Of a stretch of 64,000 bases of DNA, positions 16,715 through 25,807 are shown in pieces (position 1 is the stretch's first letter; every line of letters starts with the position of its first letter). Below the pieces are notes generated by a model. That model did no database searches, was not told where the DNA came from, and saw only the letters and a list, made by a program, of their open reading frames with translations. A program made the translations under genes and the position numbers. This stretch comes from Bacillota bacterium. Lineage in GTDB: Bacteria > Bacillota_I > Bacilli_A > RF39 > UBA660. The DNA is taken from contig SVAU01000001.1 of the NCBI GenBank assembly GCA_015059245.1, positions 1 through 64,000 of the forward strand, read 5' to 3'.

Positions 16715-18704
16715 AGAATGAATTTTCGTATTCTTCACCATAACCGAAGTCATCTTCGTCGTCTTCATCTTCTTCAATAGGTGTAGGTTTTTCTTCAACG
16801 ACATTTGCTTCAATAGGAGCAGGTACGTTGATTTCTTGTTGTACAGCTTCTTCTACTTTAGTAGGTTCTTCAATAACTTCTTCTTTAACTTCTTCCGTAA
16901 CTTGTTTTTCAACTACAGGTGTTGGTTCTTCTGCTGGTTGAGTTTCAGCTATAGATGTTTCTTCTTTAACTTCTTCTGTAACTGGTGTTTCTTCAACTGT
17001 TTCTTCTTTAGGTTCTTCAGTTTCTACAGGTGCTGGAGTAGGTTGTTCTTCATTAGTTGGTATTTCTTCAGGTGTGTCATCATTTAATATTTCAGCTAAT
17101 ATATTAAATTCTTCTACATCGTCACTAAATAATTCGTTAACTTCTTCGATAAGTCTTCTACCTTCTGTAGGCATTTGTTTTTGTGGAGTAGGTGGAGTAG
17201 TTTCTTCAACAACTATAGGAGTTTCTTCTTCTTTAGTAGGTTCTTCTTGTTTTGTTTCAACTACTTGTTCTACAACCGGTTCAGTTTCTTTTACTACTAC
17301 TGGAGTAGGCTCTTGTACTTCAACTACTTCTTCTTTTATTTCTTTAGGTTGTTCTTCTACCACAGGAGTTGGTTCTTCTTTTTGTTCTACTACTTGAACT
17401 TCTGAATTAGGAATATCTTCTACTTTAGTTGGTTCTTCTACTTTTATTTCATTTGTAGTTTCTATAGTATTAGTATTACCTAAGATATATTCTTTTATAT
17501 CGTTTTGACTTTCGTCTAAATCAATTTTTACATCAGTTATTCTTATTATTTCATTAAATGATGTTGTACCTTCTAGTACTTTATTAAAACCATTTATTAT
17601 AATAGGAGTATTATCTTTGTATAGAAGTTCTCTTATTGTTTTACGGTCTTTTTTGTTTGTTATAGCACTTCTTATTTCGTCAGTTATTTCTACAACTTCT
17701 ACTATAGGTATTTGACCTACGTAACCATTGTGACATTCTTCACATCCTTTAGGATAGTAAAGTTCTTGAACATCTTTATTTAATAATTTTTTAATAATTG
17801 TTTTTTCGTATTCTGTAGTATATCTTTTTTCTTTACACTTAGGACAAAGTTGTTTAACTAGTCTTTGAGATATAATACCGTTTAAATTAGCTCCTAGTAG
17901 ATAGTTTTCTATATCCATATTTAATAGATTATCTATAGTTGTATAAGCATTTTTAGTATAGATAGAAGATATTACTAATCTACCTGTAATAGAAGCTCTA
18001 ATTGCTTCTCTAGCTATTTCATCGTTAATTAAATCATCAATACATATTATATTAGGATCTTGTAACATTACATGTTTTAATGCACTTTTATAAGTTATTC
18101 CTTTATCAGGAGCTATTTCTACTTGATTAATACCATCTATTTTTAATTTAACTGGATCTTCAATAGATATAATATTTAAAGATTTACTTTGTATTTCTTT
18201 TAACATGGCATACATAGTAGTAGTTTTACCTGAAGATGTAGTACCAGTAATTAATACTAATCCTTGATTTGATTTAACTAGTTTTTTAATCTTTTCAGTA
18301 TCTACTGGAGTTAAACCCATTTTACTTAAACTCTTTATGTTATTTTCATAGTTATGAATACTTAGTACTAATTTTTCTCCGTCACATACTGGTAGAGAAG
18401 AAACTCTTAAATCGTGGTGTTTTCCTTCTACTTCAAAATTAATTGTACCTGTTTGTGGATGCATTGAATCAGTAATATTCATATTAGATAATATTTTTAT
18501 TCTAGTAGTAATATTAGATTTTACTGTATCAGGAGCAATGGTATACTCTTGAAGGGTTCCATTAATTCTAAATTTTATTGATAAACTAGTAGAAGTAGGA
18601 TCAAAGTGAATATCAGATGCTTTCATATTAAGGGCATCAGTTAATATTTTTTTTACTATACTTACTACAGGTTCTTTTTCATAATCAAATTCACGTAATG
18701 TCAT
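16713..18704 (-). CDS. GspE/PilB-like type IV pilus ATPase with altered catalytic motifs and acidic tail
   Basis: This 663-residue protein belongs to the secretion/pilus ATPase family. It starts at MTLREF (AGAGG 8 bases upstream); the usual N1 domain is absent. Residues 1-400 carry the N2 and ATPase domains: SDIHFD, Walker A GTTSSGKT (154-161), Asp box IEDP (181-184), and the tetracysteine zinc site CPKC (287-290)/CEEC (321-324). The Walker B region reads IDDLIN where GEIRD is expected, and the His box reads IYTKNA instead of LHTNDA. The last 260 residues are a Glu/Pro/Thr/Val-rich repetitive tail. Whether it hydrolyses ATP is doubtful. It has its own TGTTATAAT promoter at 18736-18744. Confidence 0.88.
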   Translation of the reverse strand: MTLREFDYEKEPVVSIVKKILTDALNMKASDIHFDPTSTSLSIKFRINGTLQEYTIAPDTVKSNITTRIKILSNMNITDSMHPQTGTINFEVEGKHHDLRVSSLPVCDGEKLVLSIHNYENNIKSLSKMGLTPVDTEKIKKLVKSNQGLVLITGTTSSGKTTTMYAMLKEIQSKSLNIISIEDPVKLKIDGINQVEIAPDKGITYKSALKHVMLQDPNIICIDDLINDEIAREAIRASITGRLVISSIYTKNAYTTIDNLLNMDIENYLLGANLNGIISQRLVKQLCPKCKEKRYTTEYEKTIIKKLLNKDVQELYYPKGCEECHNGYVGQIPIVEVVEITDEIRSAITNKKDRKTIRELLYKDNTPIIINGFNKVLEGTTSFNEIIRITDVKIDLDESQNDIKEYILGNTNTIETTNEIKVEEPTKVEDIPNSEVQVVEQKEEPTPVVEEQPKEIKEEVVEVQEPTPVVVKETEPVVEQVVETKQEEPTKEEETPIVVEETTPPTPQKQMPTEGRRLIEEVNELFSDDVEEFNILAEILNDDTPEEIPTNEEQPTPAPVETEEPKEETVEETPVTEEVKEETSIAETQPAEEPTPVVEKQVTEEVKEEVIEEPTKVEEAVQQEINVPAPIEANVVEEKPTPIEEDEDDEDDFGYGEEYENSF

Positions 18705-18761
18705 GATTACCACCTCTTATTATTCTTACTATATCATTATAACATACTTTATTAATAAATA

Positions 18762-18790
18762 TTGCAAATATTTTGGAGATGTCTTATAAT
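18762..18790 (+). promoter_or_regulatory. Promoter of the T-box operon
   Basis: TTGCAA and TATAAT with exactly 17 bases between them, just ahead of the T-box stem I. Confidence 0.75.
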
Positions 18791-18796
18791 ACACAT

Positions 18797-19008
18797 ATAT
18801 ATGTTGAAGAAGAGGAGTACTCTGTGTCTGATTATAGAGAGTTCGTGGTTGGTGGAAACGAATATTAAGAGTAGAGGAAGGTTGCTTTGGAGTAGAATAC
18901 TGTATACAAGGTATTCCGTTAATCGCGTTAAGATATGAGTGTATGATTAGGTTCATGAATTAAGGTGGTACCGCGCTATTGCGTCCTTATGATTCATGAA
19001 CTTTTTTT
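18797..19008 (+). ncRNA. T-box leader, probably tRNA-Val specific
   Basis: This leader senses uncharged tRNA and controls the HD-valS operon. Stem I shows the GAAGAGGAGTA start, AGAGAG and the distal loop GGTTGGTGGAAA. The T-box core GGTGGTACCGCG is at 18964-18975, and a terminator stem GTTCATGAAT (18951-18960) / ATTCATGAAC (18992-19001) is followed by T7. In the specifier position GTT at 18881-18883, just before GCTTTGGAG, would be a valine codon, in keeping with valS downstream. The class is certain; the exact specifier is read by analogy with other T-boxes. Confidence 0.93.
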
Positions 19009-19035
19009 ATTAGAATAAGAAATGGGGAAGATATT

Positions 19036-19749
19036 ATGTTGGAGGCATTTGAAAAATATATATCTTCATATAGTCTTGATCAAAGTTATATGAGATTAAA
19101 GCATGATCATTCAATACGAGTCATGGAATTAATGGGGAAGTATGCTAAGAAGTTAGGATTTAGTGAAGATGATATAGAACTAGCGAAATTAATTGGTTTA
19201 ATTCATGATATTGGTAGGTTTGAACAATATAAAGTGTTTGGTAGTGATGTGGATCATAAAACTGTTGATCATGCTGATTATAGTGTTGTTCAGTTATTTG
19301 ATAAAGGAGAAATAAGATTATTTACTGATAGAGAAGAATGGTATCCGATAATTGAATTTGCAGTTAAGAATCATAATAAAAGATTTATTCCTTATACTGA
19401 AGATGAACGAGTCTTATTATTTGCTAAATTAATTAGAGATATAGACAAGTTAGATATTATTTATCTACTTGGATATTTAGGTCAACATTTATATAAAGAT
19501 GTTAATGCAGATATAACAGGTGATGTAAGAAATTATGTTTTAAATCATGAAACTGTTGATGTAACTAAGTGCGTTAATGATAATGATTGGACTACTGCAC
19601 AATTTGCTTTTGTATTTGATGTAAATAACAATGTAATATTAAATGAATATAAAGAAAATTTAGGTTACTTATATGAACGAGTAAATAAAGAAAGATTTAA
19701 AGAAATATATGAAGAAATATTAAAATATATTGCTGAAAGGATTGATTAA
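19036..19749 (+). CDS. HD-domain phosphohydrolase
   Basis: This 237-residue cytosolic protein of the HD superfamily has its metal ligands visible as HDHSIRV (residue 24 on), LIHDIGR (the HD pair, about residue 56), a histidine in VKNHNKR and an Asp in IRDIDKLD. The substrate cannot be told. It is the first gene after the Val T-box and ends 2 bases before valS, so its level should rise when charged tRNA-Val falls. The start ATG follows GGGGAAG. Confidence 0.85.
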   Translation: MLEAFEKYISSYSLDQSYMRLKHDHSIRVMELMGKYAKKLGFSEDDIELAKLIGLIHDIGRFEQYKVFGSDVDHKTVDHADYSVVQLFDKGEIRLFTDREEWYPIIEFAVKNHNKRFIPYTEDERVLLFAKLIRDIDKLDIIYLLGYLGQHLYKDVNADITGDVRNYVLNHETVDVTKCVNDNDWTTAQFAFVFDVNNNVILNEYKENLGYLYERVNKERFKEIYEEILKYIAERID

Positions 19750-19750
19750 A

Positions 19751-22297
19751 ATGATGGAAATAGAAACAAAATATAATCATAGTAAAATAGAAGAAAATAA
19801 GTATGAAAATTGGAAAAACAAAGGATATTTTAATAGTGGAGATAAAAGTAAAGATCCATTTTGTATAGTTATACCTCCACCAAATGTTACTGGTAAATTA
19901 CACTTAGGGCATGCAATGGATGTATCTATTCAAGATATTATTATTCGTTATAAGAGATTACAAGGTTATGATTGCTTATGGTTACCTGGTATGGACCACG
20001 CTGCTATTGCAACAGAAGCTAAAGTAGTTAAAAAACTTAAAGACATGGGAATTGATAAATACGAATATGGTAGAGAAAAATTCTTAGAAGCTTGTTGGGA
20101 TTGGACACATGAATATGGTGGTAATATTAGAGACCAATGGGGTAAAGTAGGTATTTCTGTTGATTATAATAAAGAAAGATTTACTTTAGATGAAGGATTA
20201 AATAAAGCAGTTACTAAAGTATTTGTTGATTACTATAATGAAGGTATTATTTATAGAGGAGAAAAGATTATAAACTGGGATCCTCAAGCACAAACTGCAT
20301 TAAGTAATGAAGAAGTTTTATATAAAGATGTAGAAGGTGTATTCTATCATTTAAAATATATGATTGAAGGAACTGATGAATATTTAGATGTTGCTACTAC
20401 TAGACCTGAAACATTATTTGGAGATACTGCTGTAGCTGTTAATCCAGAAGATGAAAGATATAAACATTTAATAGGTAAGAATGTTATTTTACCTATAGTA
20501 AATAAACCTATTCCAATTATAGGTGATGAACATGCTGATCCTGAATTTGGAACTGGTTGTGTTAAGATAACTCCTGCACATGATCCTAACGACTTTGAAG
20601 TTGGTAATAGACATAACTTAGAAAGAGTTATAGTTATGAATCCTGATGCTACTATGAACTCTAATGCATTACAATATCAAGGTATGAGTAGAGAAATGTG
20701 TAGAGAAGAATTACTTAAAGATTTAGAAAAAGCTAACCTTTTAATCAGCGTAGAACCTATGACTCACTCAGTTGGACATAGTGAAAGAACTGGAGTTATG
20801 GTTGAACCATACTTATCTAAACAATGGTTTGTTAAGATGGGAGACTTATCTAAACATGTTTTAGAAACTCAAGCTAAAAAAGATGAAAAAGTTAATTTTG
20901 TTCCTGAAAGATTTGAAAAAATATTAAATCACTGGATGGAAATATCATATGACTGGTGTATTTCTAGACAATTATGGTGGGGACATAGAATACCTGCTTG
21001 GTATAAAGATGATGAAATATATGTAGGAATGGATGCTCCAGAAGGAGAAGGTTGGGTACAAGATAACGACGTACTTGATACTTGGTTCAGTTCTGCATTA
21101 TGGCCATTTAGTACATTAGGTTGGCCAGAAAAAACAGAAGATATGGAAAGATTCTATCCTAATGATGTATTAGTTACAGCTTATGATATTATCTTCTTCT
21201 GGGTTGCTAGAATGGTATTCCAAGCAGAACATATTACAGGTGTAAGACCATTTAAAGATTGTTTAATTCATGGATTAATTAGAGATAAAGAAGGGCGTAA
21301 GATGTCTAAGTCTTTAGGTAATGGTGTTGATCCTATGGATTTAATAGATGAATATGGAGCAGACTCATTGAGATTCTATTTAGCTACTGATGTTGCTATG
21401 GGTACTGACTTAAGATTTGATAAAGAAAAAGTTGCTAGTACATGGAATTTTATTAACAAATTATGGAATGCTTCTAGATTTGTATTACTTAACTTAGATG
21501 GTATGACTGAAGTAACTTTAGAAAACTTAAAAGATGAAGATAAATGGATATTAACTAAGTATGAAGAAGTATTAAAGAGTACTATTAAACATATGGATAA
21601 ATATGAATTTAACTTAGTTGGTACTGAATTATATAGCTTTATATGGGATGATTTCTGTAGTAGTTATATTGAATTTGCTAAATTTAATTTAGATAGTAAT
21701 ACTACTAAGAGTGTTTTATATACAGTATTATCAGGTATTTTAAAAATGATGCATCCATTTATGCCATTTGTAACTGAAGAAATATATCAAATGTTACCTA
21801 TAAAAGATGCTGAATCTATTATGATAAGTGAATATCCTAAATATGATAAAAAATTAGTATTTAAGGATGAAAAGAAAGAAGTAGATTTAATTATCGATTA
21901 TATTGCTACATTTAGAAATAAAAAAGCAGAAGCTGGAATTGGTAGTGATTTTGAAGTAGTTACTGATATTGATAATGAATTAATCTTAAGAATGTTAAAA
22001 TTAACTGATAAATGTGTTAAAGAATCTAAATTATCAGGTAATTTAGAAGTAACATTAGATAAATATAAATTAGTTATTTGTTATGATGATTCTAAACAAA
22101 AAGGTGAAGAATTAGAAAACTTAACTAAAGAAAAAGAAAGTTTAGAAGCTAGTATAGCTAGAAGAAGTAAGTTACTAAGTAATGAAAATTATGTAGCTAA
22201 AGCTCCTGAAAAAATAGTAAATCAAGAAAGAGAAAGTTTAGCACAAGAAGAAGCTAAATTAAAAGTTGTACTTGATAGATTAGAACAAATAAAATAA
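19751..22297 (+). CDS. valS: Valine--tRNA ligase
   Basis: ValRS is an 848-residue class I synthetase that charges tRNA-Val and edits Thr-tRNA. The HIGH motif is HLGH (51-54) in PPPNVTGKLHLGH, and KMSKS is at about 520. Between them is the CP1 editing insertion (TTRPETLFGDTAVAVN, then GTGCVKITPAHDPND). The anticodon-binding domain and a C-terminal coiled coil (KEKESLEASIARRSK onward), typical of ValRS, complete it. The start is ATG 19751 after AAAGGATTG, with MM at the N-terminus; ATG 19754 is the alternative. Regulated by the T-box upstream. Confidence 0.97.
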   Translation: MMEIETKYNHSKIEENKYENWKNKGYFNSGDKSKDPFCIVIPPPNVTGKLHLGHAMDVSIQDIIIRYKRLQGYDCLWLPGMDHAAIATEAKVVKKLKDMGIDKYEYGREKFLEACWDWTHEYGGNIRDQWGKVGISVDYNKERFTLDEGLNKAVTKVFVDYYNEGIIYRGEKIINWDPQAQTALSNEEVLYKDVEGVFYHLKYMIEGTDEYLDVATTRPETLFGDTAVAVNPEDERYKHLIGKNVILPIVNKPIPIIGDEHADPEFGTGCVKITPAHDPNDFEVGNRHNLERVIVMNPDATMNSNALQYQGMSREMCREELLKDLEKANLLISVEPMTHSVGHSERTGVMVEPYLSKQWFVKMGDLSKHVLETQAKKDEKVNFVPERFEKILNHWMEISYDWCISRQLWWGHRIPAWYKDDEIYVGMDAPEGEGWVQDNDVLDTWFSSALWPFSTLGWPEKTEDMERFYPNDVLVTAYDIIFFWVARMVFQAEHITGVRPFKDCLIHGLIRDKEGRKMSKSLGNGVDPMDLIDEYGADSLRFYLATDVAMGTDLRFDKEKVASTWNFINKLWNASRFVLLNLDGMTEVTLENLKDEDKWILTKYEEVLKSTIKHMDKYEFNLVGTELYSFIWDDFCSSYIEFAKFNLDSNTTKSVLYTVLSGILKMMHPFMPFVTEEIYQMLPIKDAESIMISEYPKYDKKLVFKDEKKEVDLIIDYIATFRNKKAEAGIGSDFEVVTDIDNELILRMLKLTDKCVKESKLSGNLEVTLDKYKLVICYDDSKQKGEELENLTKEKESLEASIARRSKLLSNENYVAKAPEKIVNQERESLAQEEAKLKVVLDRLEQIK

Positions 22298-22329
22298 GAA
22301 GTTGAAAAGTTCAACTTCTTTTCTTTTTT
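22297..22329 (+). terminator. Rho-independent terminator of valS
   Basis: The stem AGAAGTTGAA / TTCAACTTCT with a 3-base loop is followed by a T-rich tract. Confidence 0.92.
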
Positions 22330-22389
22330 CTCTATTAAGATTTAGTTTATTGTGATATACTTATAACATCATAATAAGAGGGTGTTTAT

Positions 22390-23610
22390 ATGAAAGATAT
22401 ATCAATTCAATATCCAGATGGAAGATTCCATACTGTTAGTGTATATAGATTTTATAGTGTAATGTATAATGGTAGAGAAGAATATGTTATTGAATATGAT
22501 GATTTATCTGATAATGTTAGAGGTTGTTTTGCAATATTAGATAAAGAAAATAATATATTTGTTAAAAGACCACTTGAAAATAGTGCTGCTTATAGAGTTT
22601 TTTATAATTCAATAAGATTTATGTACAAGAAACCTCAAGCACTGTATTTATTACCTAATACTATTAATTTATGTAGAAGTGCTTTAGAAGCTTTAGTTCC
22701 TTTTGCACCTCCAGTACAAGAAGTGGCTCCTGTTAGAACTCAAACTAGAAGACAAGTAATAGTGTTTGTTGATGTAAGTCCTAATCATGATGCTTATCCA
22801 TATTATATAGATCAAGCAACTGCTAGAGCATTAGGTTTTATGTGTAGTGGTCCATATTATCATTTAAATCCTTCTTTAATGGAAAGTTTGAGAAGAACAT
22901 TTGATGTAGTAGAACAAACTATACAATTAAATTTAGTTATGGAAAATAAACCTGGTAAGAAGCCAGCCGCTCAAGCTGCAGCAGCAGGTAGTCCGCCACC
23001 ACCTCCACCAGGAGGGGGAGGAGGAAATAATCCTCCAGGAGGTAATCCTCCTAGTACAGTAACTGCAACTGCTAATCCACCTAAGAAACAACCACCAAGG
23101 AGACCAGAAGAAGTAGTTGTTTATGAAGATATTTCTCCAATTAGAGAAGAGTTTCCATTCTATTTGAGTATAAAAGATGCTAAAAGATTCGGATTAAAAG
23201 TAGATGAGAGTAAGCCTTATTATCATTTAAATAAAGCTGAATTTGATGTAATTAGTAGATATACTATTGTAAAACTTGAAAAGAGAGAATTGGCAATATT
23301 ACCACAAAAGAAAAGACCTGCTAGTAAGAAGCCTGTTGTAAATAAAGTAGAACCATTAAATGCAAAAGAAATAGATACATTAGAAGCATTATTTGAAGGT
23401 TTAATGGATTTTGAAGATTATTATTCATTCTTTGGTATTGAAGAATTAAGAAATGCGTCAGTTGATTTAGTTTTAAATTCACCTAGAATAATAGCTTTAA
23501 CTAAGTTATTTAATAAAGGTGTAGCTTGTGGTAATGATTTAGCTATTAATTTATCTGAATTTATGGAAGGCTTCTTAAATGAATTAAGACAAAAAAGTAA
23601 GAAGTTTTAA
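22390..23610 (+). CDS. Two-repeat protein with Pro/Gly linker, unknown
   Basis: This 406-residue protein has no signal or membrane segment. An N-terminal domain is followed by two copies of a 55-residue unit: the first (about 122-180) contains VFVDVSPN, YPYYID, ARALGF and PYYHLNP; the second (about 241-298) contains VYEDISPI, FPFYLS, AKRFGL and PYYHLNK. Between the copies lies a Pro/Gly/Ala-rich linker with a P6G5 core, whose bases are far richer in G and C than anything nearby. A helical C-terminal domain ends the protein. It is monocistronic, with AGAGG at 8 bases. I know no family for the repeat. Confidence 0.75.
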   Translation: MKDISIQYPDGRFHTVSVYRFYSVMYNGREEYVIEYDDLSDNVRGCFAILDKENNIFVKRPLENSAAYRVFYNSIRFMYKKPQALYLLPNTINLCRSALEALVPFAPPVQEVAPVRTQTRRQVIVFVDVSPNHDAYPYYIDQATARALGFMCSGPYYHLNPSLMESLRRTFDVVEQTIQLNLVMENKPGKKPAAQAAAAGSPPPPPPGGGGGNNPPGGNPPSTVTATANPPKKQPPRRPEEVVVYEDISPIREEFPFYLSIKDAKRFGLKVDESKPYYHLNKAEFDVISRYTIVKLEKRELAILPQKKRPASKKPVVNKVEPLNAKEIDTLEALFEGLMDFEDYYSFFGIEELRNASVDLVLNSPRIIALTKLFNKGVACGNDLAINLSEFMEGFLNELRQKSKKF

Positions 23611-23626
23611 AAAACTTCTTTTTTTT
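23599..23626 (+). terminator. Rho-independent terminator
   Basis: AAGAAGTTTT / AAAACTTCTT with a 2-base gap is followed by T6. Confidence 0.88.
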
Positions 23627-23669
23627 ATAAATATATGATATTATTTATTTAGAATAGGAGTTGAGTTAT

Positions 23670-23876
23670 ATGGCAGTAAAGAAAACTACAAAAGCTAAAG
23701 CTGCAACTAAAGATACTAAAGTTACTAAAAGTGTAAAAACAACAAAGGCAGAACCTAAGGTTAGTTTATTAAAATCATTAGAAGTTCATATTTTGGTTAT
23801 TTTAGCTATCGTTGCATTTGCTTTCCTTTTATTTGCTTTAGGTATGGCAGCAGGAGCAGCTATTACAGTTAATTAA
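23670..23876 (+). CDS. Small Lys/Thr/Ala-rich membrane protein
   Basis: This 68-codon gene starts at ATG 23670, 9 bases after AGGAG; the in-frame TTG at 23661 is too close to the ribosome site. The first 33 residues are a basic Lys/Thr/Ala tail, followed by one membrane helix (about 42-66) with a GMAAGAA packing motif. A basic cytosolic N-terminus that could touch nucleic acid is a guess only. Confidence 0.6.
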   Translation: MAVKKTTKAKAATKDTKVTKSVKTTKAEPKVSLLKSLEVHILVILAIVAFAFLLFALGMAAGAAITVN

Positions 23877-23905
23877 GAATTAATTGGATTTTATTTTTTA
23901 AGAGA

Positions 23906-23936
23906 AGTTGATTTGTAGTACAGATCAACTTTTTTT
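23906..23936 (+). terminator. Rho-independent terminator
   Basis: AGTTGATTTGT / ACAGATCAACT with a 3-base loop is followed by T6. Confidence 0.88.
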
Positions 23937-24007
23937 AATTATATTTAATTTTTAAATAATAAATAATTAATATTTAAATAATATAATTAGTGATAAGGAG
24001 GAATATA

Positions 24008-24643
24008 TTGAATACAATAGATAAAGAAATAGAAAAACTAGATAATGTAATGATTAAATATATATCAGCATTAAAAGTCTTAGAAACACAACTAGAAATT
24101 ATTAATGATGATTTTAAATATATAAAAAAATATAATCCTATAGAACATATAAAAACTAGAATAAAGAGTGCAGATAGTATTATTAATAAATTATATAAAG
24201 ATAATAAAGAGTTTACTTTAGATAATGTAGAAAAGTATGTTAATGATATCGTAGGTGTACGTATTATATGTAGTTTAGAAAGTGATATATATGACTTAAT
24301 AGATATTATTAGAAATAGTAGTGTTATTAAAGTTATAAATGAAAAAGATTTTATTAAAGATGTTAAAGATACTGGATATAGAAGTTATCATATGATAGTG
24401 GAAGTACCAGTTGAATTAATTAATGAGAAAGTTAGTGTTAAAGCAGAAATACAAATAAGAACATTAGCTATGGATTTATGGGCTAGTTTAGAACATAAAT
24501 TAAAATATAAAAGTAAATATTGTACTAAAAGTGTTAGTGATAGATTAATTAATATTAGTGAAGAATTGTATAAAATAGATAAAGAAATGATTGAATTATT
24601 TAATATAGAAAAGGAACAACGAATATTAGTTGATGGTGAATAA
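24008..24643 (+). CDS. Small alarmone synthetase, (p)ppGpp (RelQ/YjbM type)
   Basis: This 211-residue GTP pyrophosphokinase consists of a RelA/SpoT synthetase domain only. Key segments are NDIVGVRIICS, DTGYRSYHMIVEVP and AEIQIRTLAMDLWASLEHKLKYK, which hold the nucleotide-binding and catalytic residues. No HD hydrolase or TGS/ACT domain is attached, which defines a small alarmone synthetase. It starts at TTG 24008, 6 bases after AAGGAGG; no ATG fits. Expression is likely set by its own transcription, as for other small synthetases. Confidence 0.93.
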   Translation: MNTIDKEIEKLDNVMIKYISALKVLETQLEIINDDFKYIKKYNPIEHIKTRIKSADSIINKLYKDNKEFTLDNVEKYVNDIVGVRIICSLESDIYDLIDIIRNSSVIKVINEKDFIKDVKDTGYRSYHMIVEVPVELINEKVSVKAEIQIRTLAMDLWASLEHKLKYKSKYCTKSVSDRLINISEELYKIDKEMIELFNIEKEQRILVDGE

Positions 24644-24833
24644 ACATGTATATGCAAATAATGAATTTTAAAAAACTATTTTTTAAGATGTATTTATTAA
24701 ATAAAAATAATAATTTAATAAAAAAGATATAAAGTTATTAATAATGGAATGATATTTTACACTAGTTTACGGGAGTTCTCTATAAATAGAAAGTATATTA
24801 TGGTATAATGATTTTCTTAAGGAGAGAGACATC
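24644..24833 (+). promoter_or_regulatory. Intergenic region with extended -10 promoter
   Basis: No gene is seen here. An AT-rich stretch with a weak A/T hairpin is followed by TGGTATAAT (24801-24809), 25 bases before the Tam41-like gene. The GGGAGTTCTC segment at 24772 is the only G-rich patch. Confidence 0.55.
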
Positions 24834-25736
24834 ATGAATAAAGAGGAAGCTATAAGACAATTTGCTTTACATAGACCGGAATCAAGAGGAATATATGGAT
24901 ATGGTTCTGGAGTTTTTAAACAGGCTTCTTCTAAGGGTAAACCTTTAACTGATGTAATATTCTTAGTAGATGATTTAAAAGAATGGCATTTAAGTAATAT
25001 GAAAATGAATCCTAGAGATTATTCTTTAATAGGTAAAATATACCTAAGTAAGAGTAGTGTAGAAAGAATAAAAGGTATTAATGGAGTTACTTATTTTAGT
25101 GAAATAAATGGTGGAGAATATACTTTTAAATATGGTGTTATAGAAGTATTAGATTTTATTAATGGACTAGATACTTGGTGTAATATGTTTATGGCAGGGA
25201 GATTTCATAAACCAGTTTTAGAATTAAAAAGTGAAACACAAGTTAGAGATGCTATTGAGTATAATAGAAGATGCGCTTTAATGGTTGCTTGTTTATTTTG
25301 TGATAGTGAAGTAACTGATAAAGAAATATATAATAAATTATGTGGGTTATCATATTTAGGTGATGCTAGAATGGCTATAGCTGAGAATCCTCATAAAGTA
25401 GAAAACATTGTAGATGGTAGTTATGATAAGTTACATGAAATATATCCTTTAACTGAAAGTTATTTAACTAGGTTAGAAGATGGTAGATATCATATTAATC
25501 ATGAATTACTACTTAGAAAGATTAGTGAGTTACCTGAAGGATTATTAGAATACTTATATGATATGGATACTGATTATAAAGATTTAGATATGGTAAGGAT
25601 TAATATTTATGAGTATTTAACTAGTAAGAATAAAGTTGAAAGTAAAGCACAAATATTACAAGGTGTAAAGACTAATGGGGTATTAAGAAGTATTCCATAT
25701 GCATTTGCTAAAGTAAAGAAAAGATTTAGTAAGTAA
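24834..25736 (+). CDS. Tam41-like phosphatidate cytidylyltransferase (CDP-diacylglycerol synthase)
   Basis: This 300-residue protein matches the Tam41/Mmp37 family, first known from mitochondria, which makes CDP-diacylglycerol from phosphatidic acid and CTP. Shared signatures in order: YGSGVFKQ (residues 23-30), DVIFLVDDLKEWHLSNM (40 on, with the catalytic Asp cluster), MNPRDYS, TYFSEIN, FKYGVIE, MAGRFHKPV, and LSYLGDARMAIAENPHKV. The family is unrelated to the usual bacterial CdsA and is a soluble or peripheral nucleotidyltransferase. The gene stands alone with its own promoter and terminator. The family call is strong; whether it replaces or accompanies CdsA cannot be seen here. Confidence 0.9.
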   Translation: MNKEEAIRQFALHRPESRGIYGYGSGVFKQASSKGKPLTDVIFLVDDLKEWHLSNMKMNPRDYSLIGKIYLSKSSVERIKGINGVTYFSEINGGEYTFKYGVIEVLDFINGLDTWCNMFMAGRFHKPVLELKSETQVRDAIEYNRRCALMVACLFCDSEVTDKEIYNKLCGLSYLGDARMAIAENPHKVENIVDGSYDKLHEIYPLTESYLTRLEDGRYHINHELLLRKISELPEGLLEYLYDMDTDYKDLDMVRINIYEYLTSKNKVESKAQILQGVKTNGVLRSIPYAFAKVKKRFSK

Positions 25737-25753
25737 ATTACTAATCTTTTTTT
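25721..25753 (+). terminator. Rho-independent terminator
   Basis: AAGATTTAGTAA / TTACTAATCTT is followed by T5; the stop codon is in the loop. Confidence 0.88.
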
Positions 25754-25807
25754 ATTGTTTATCGAATGAATGTTTGGTATAATAAAATGCAAGTGAATGG
25801 TGATTAT

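Noticed and set aside
16836..17405. Overlapping plus-strand frames opposite the GspE-like tail
   Set aside because: They are mirror images of the Glu/Pro/Thr-rich repeat on the minus strand, have no ribosome sites, and encode Phe/Ser-rich low-complexity protein.
18729..18956. 75-codon minus-strand frame over the T-box
   Set aside because: It is explained by the T-box leader on the plus strand.
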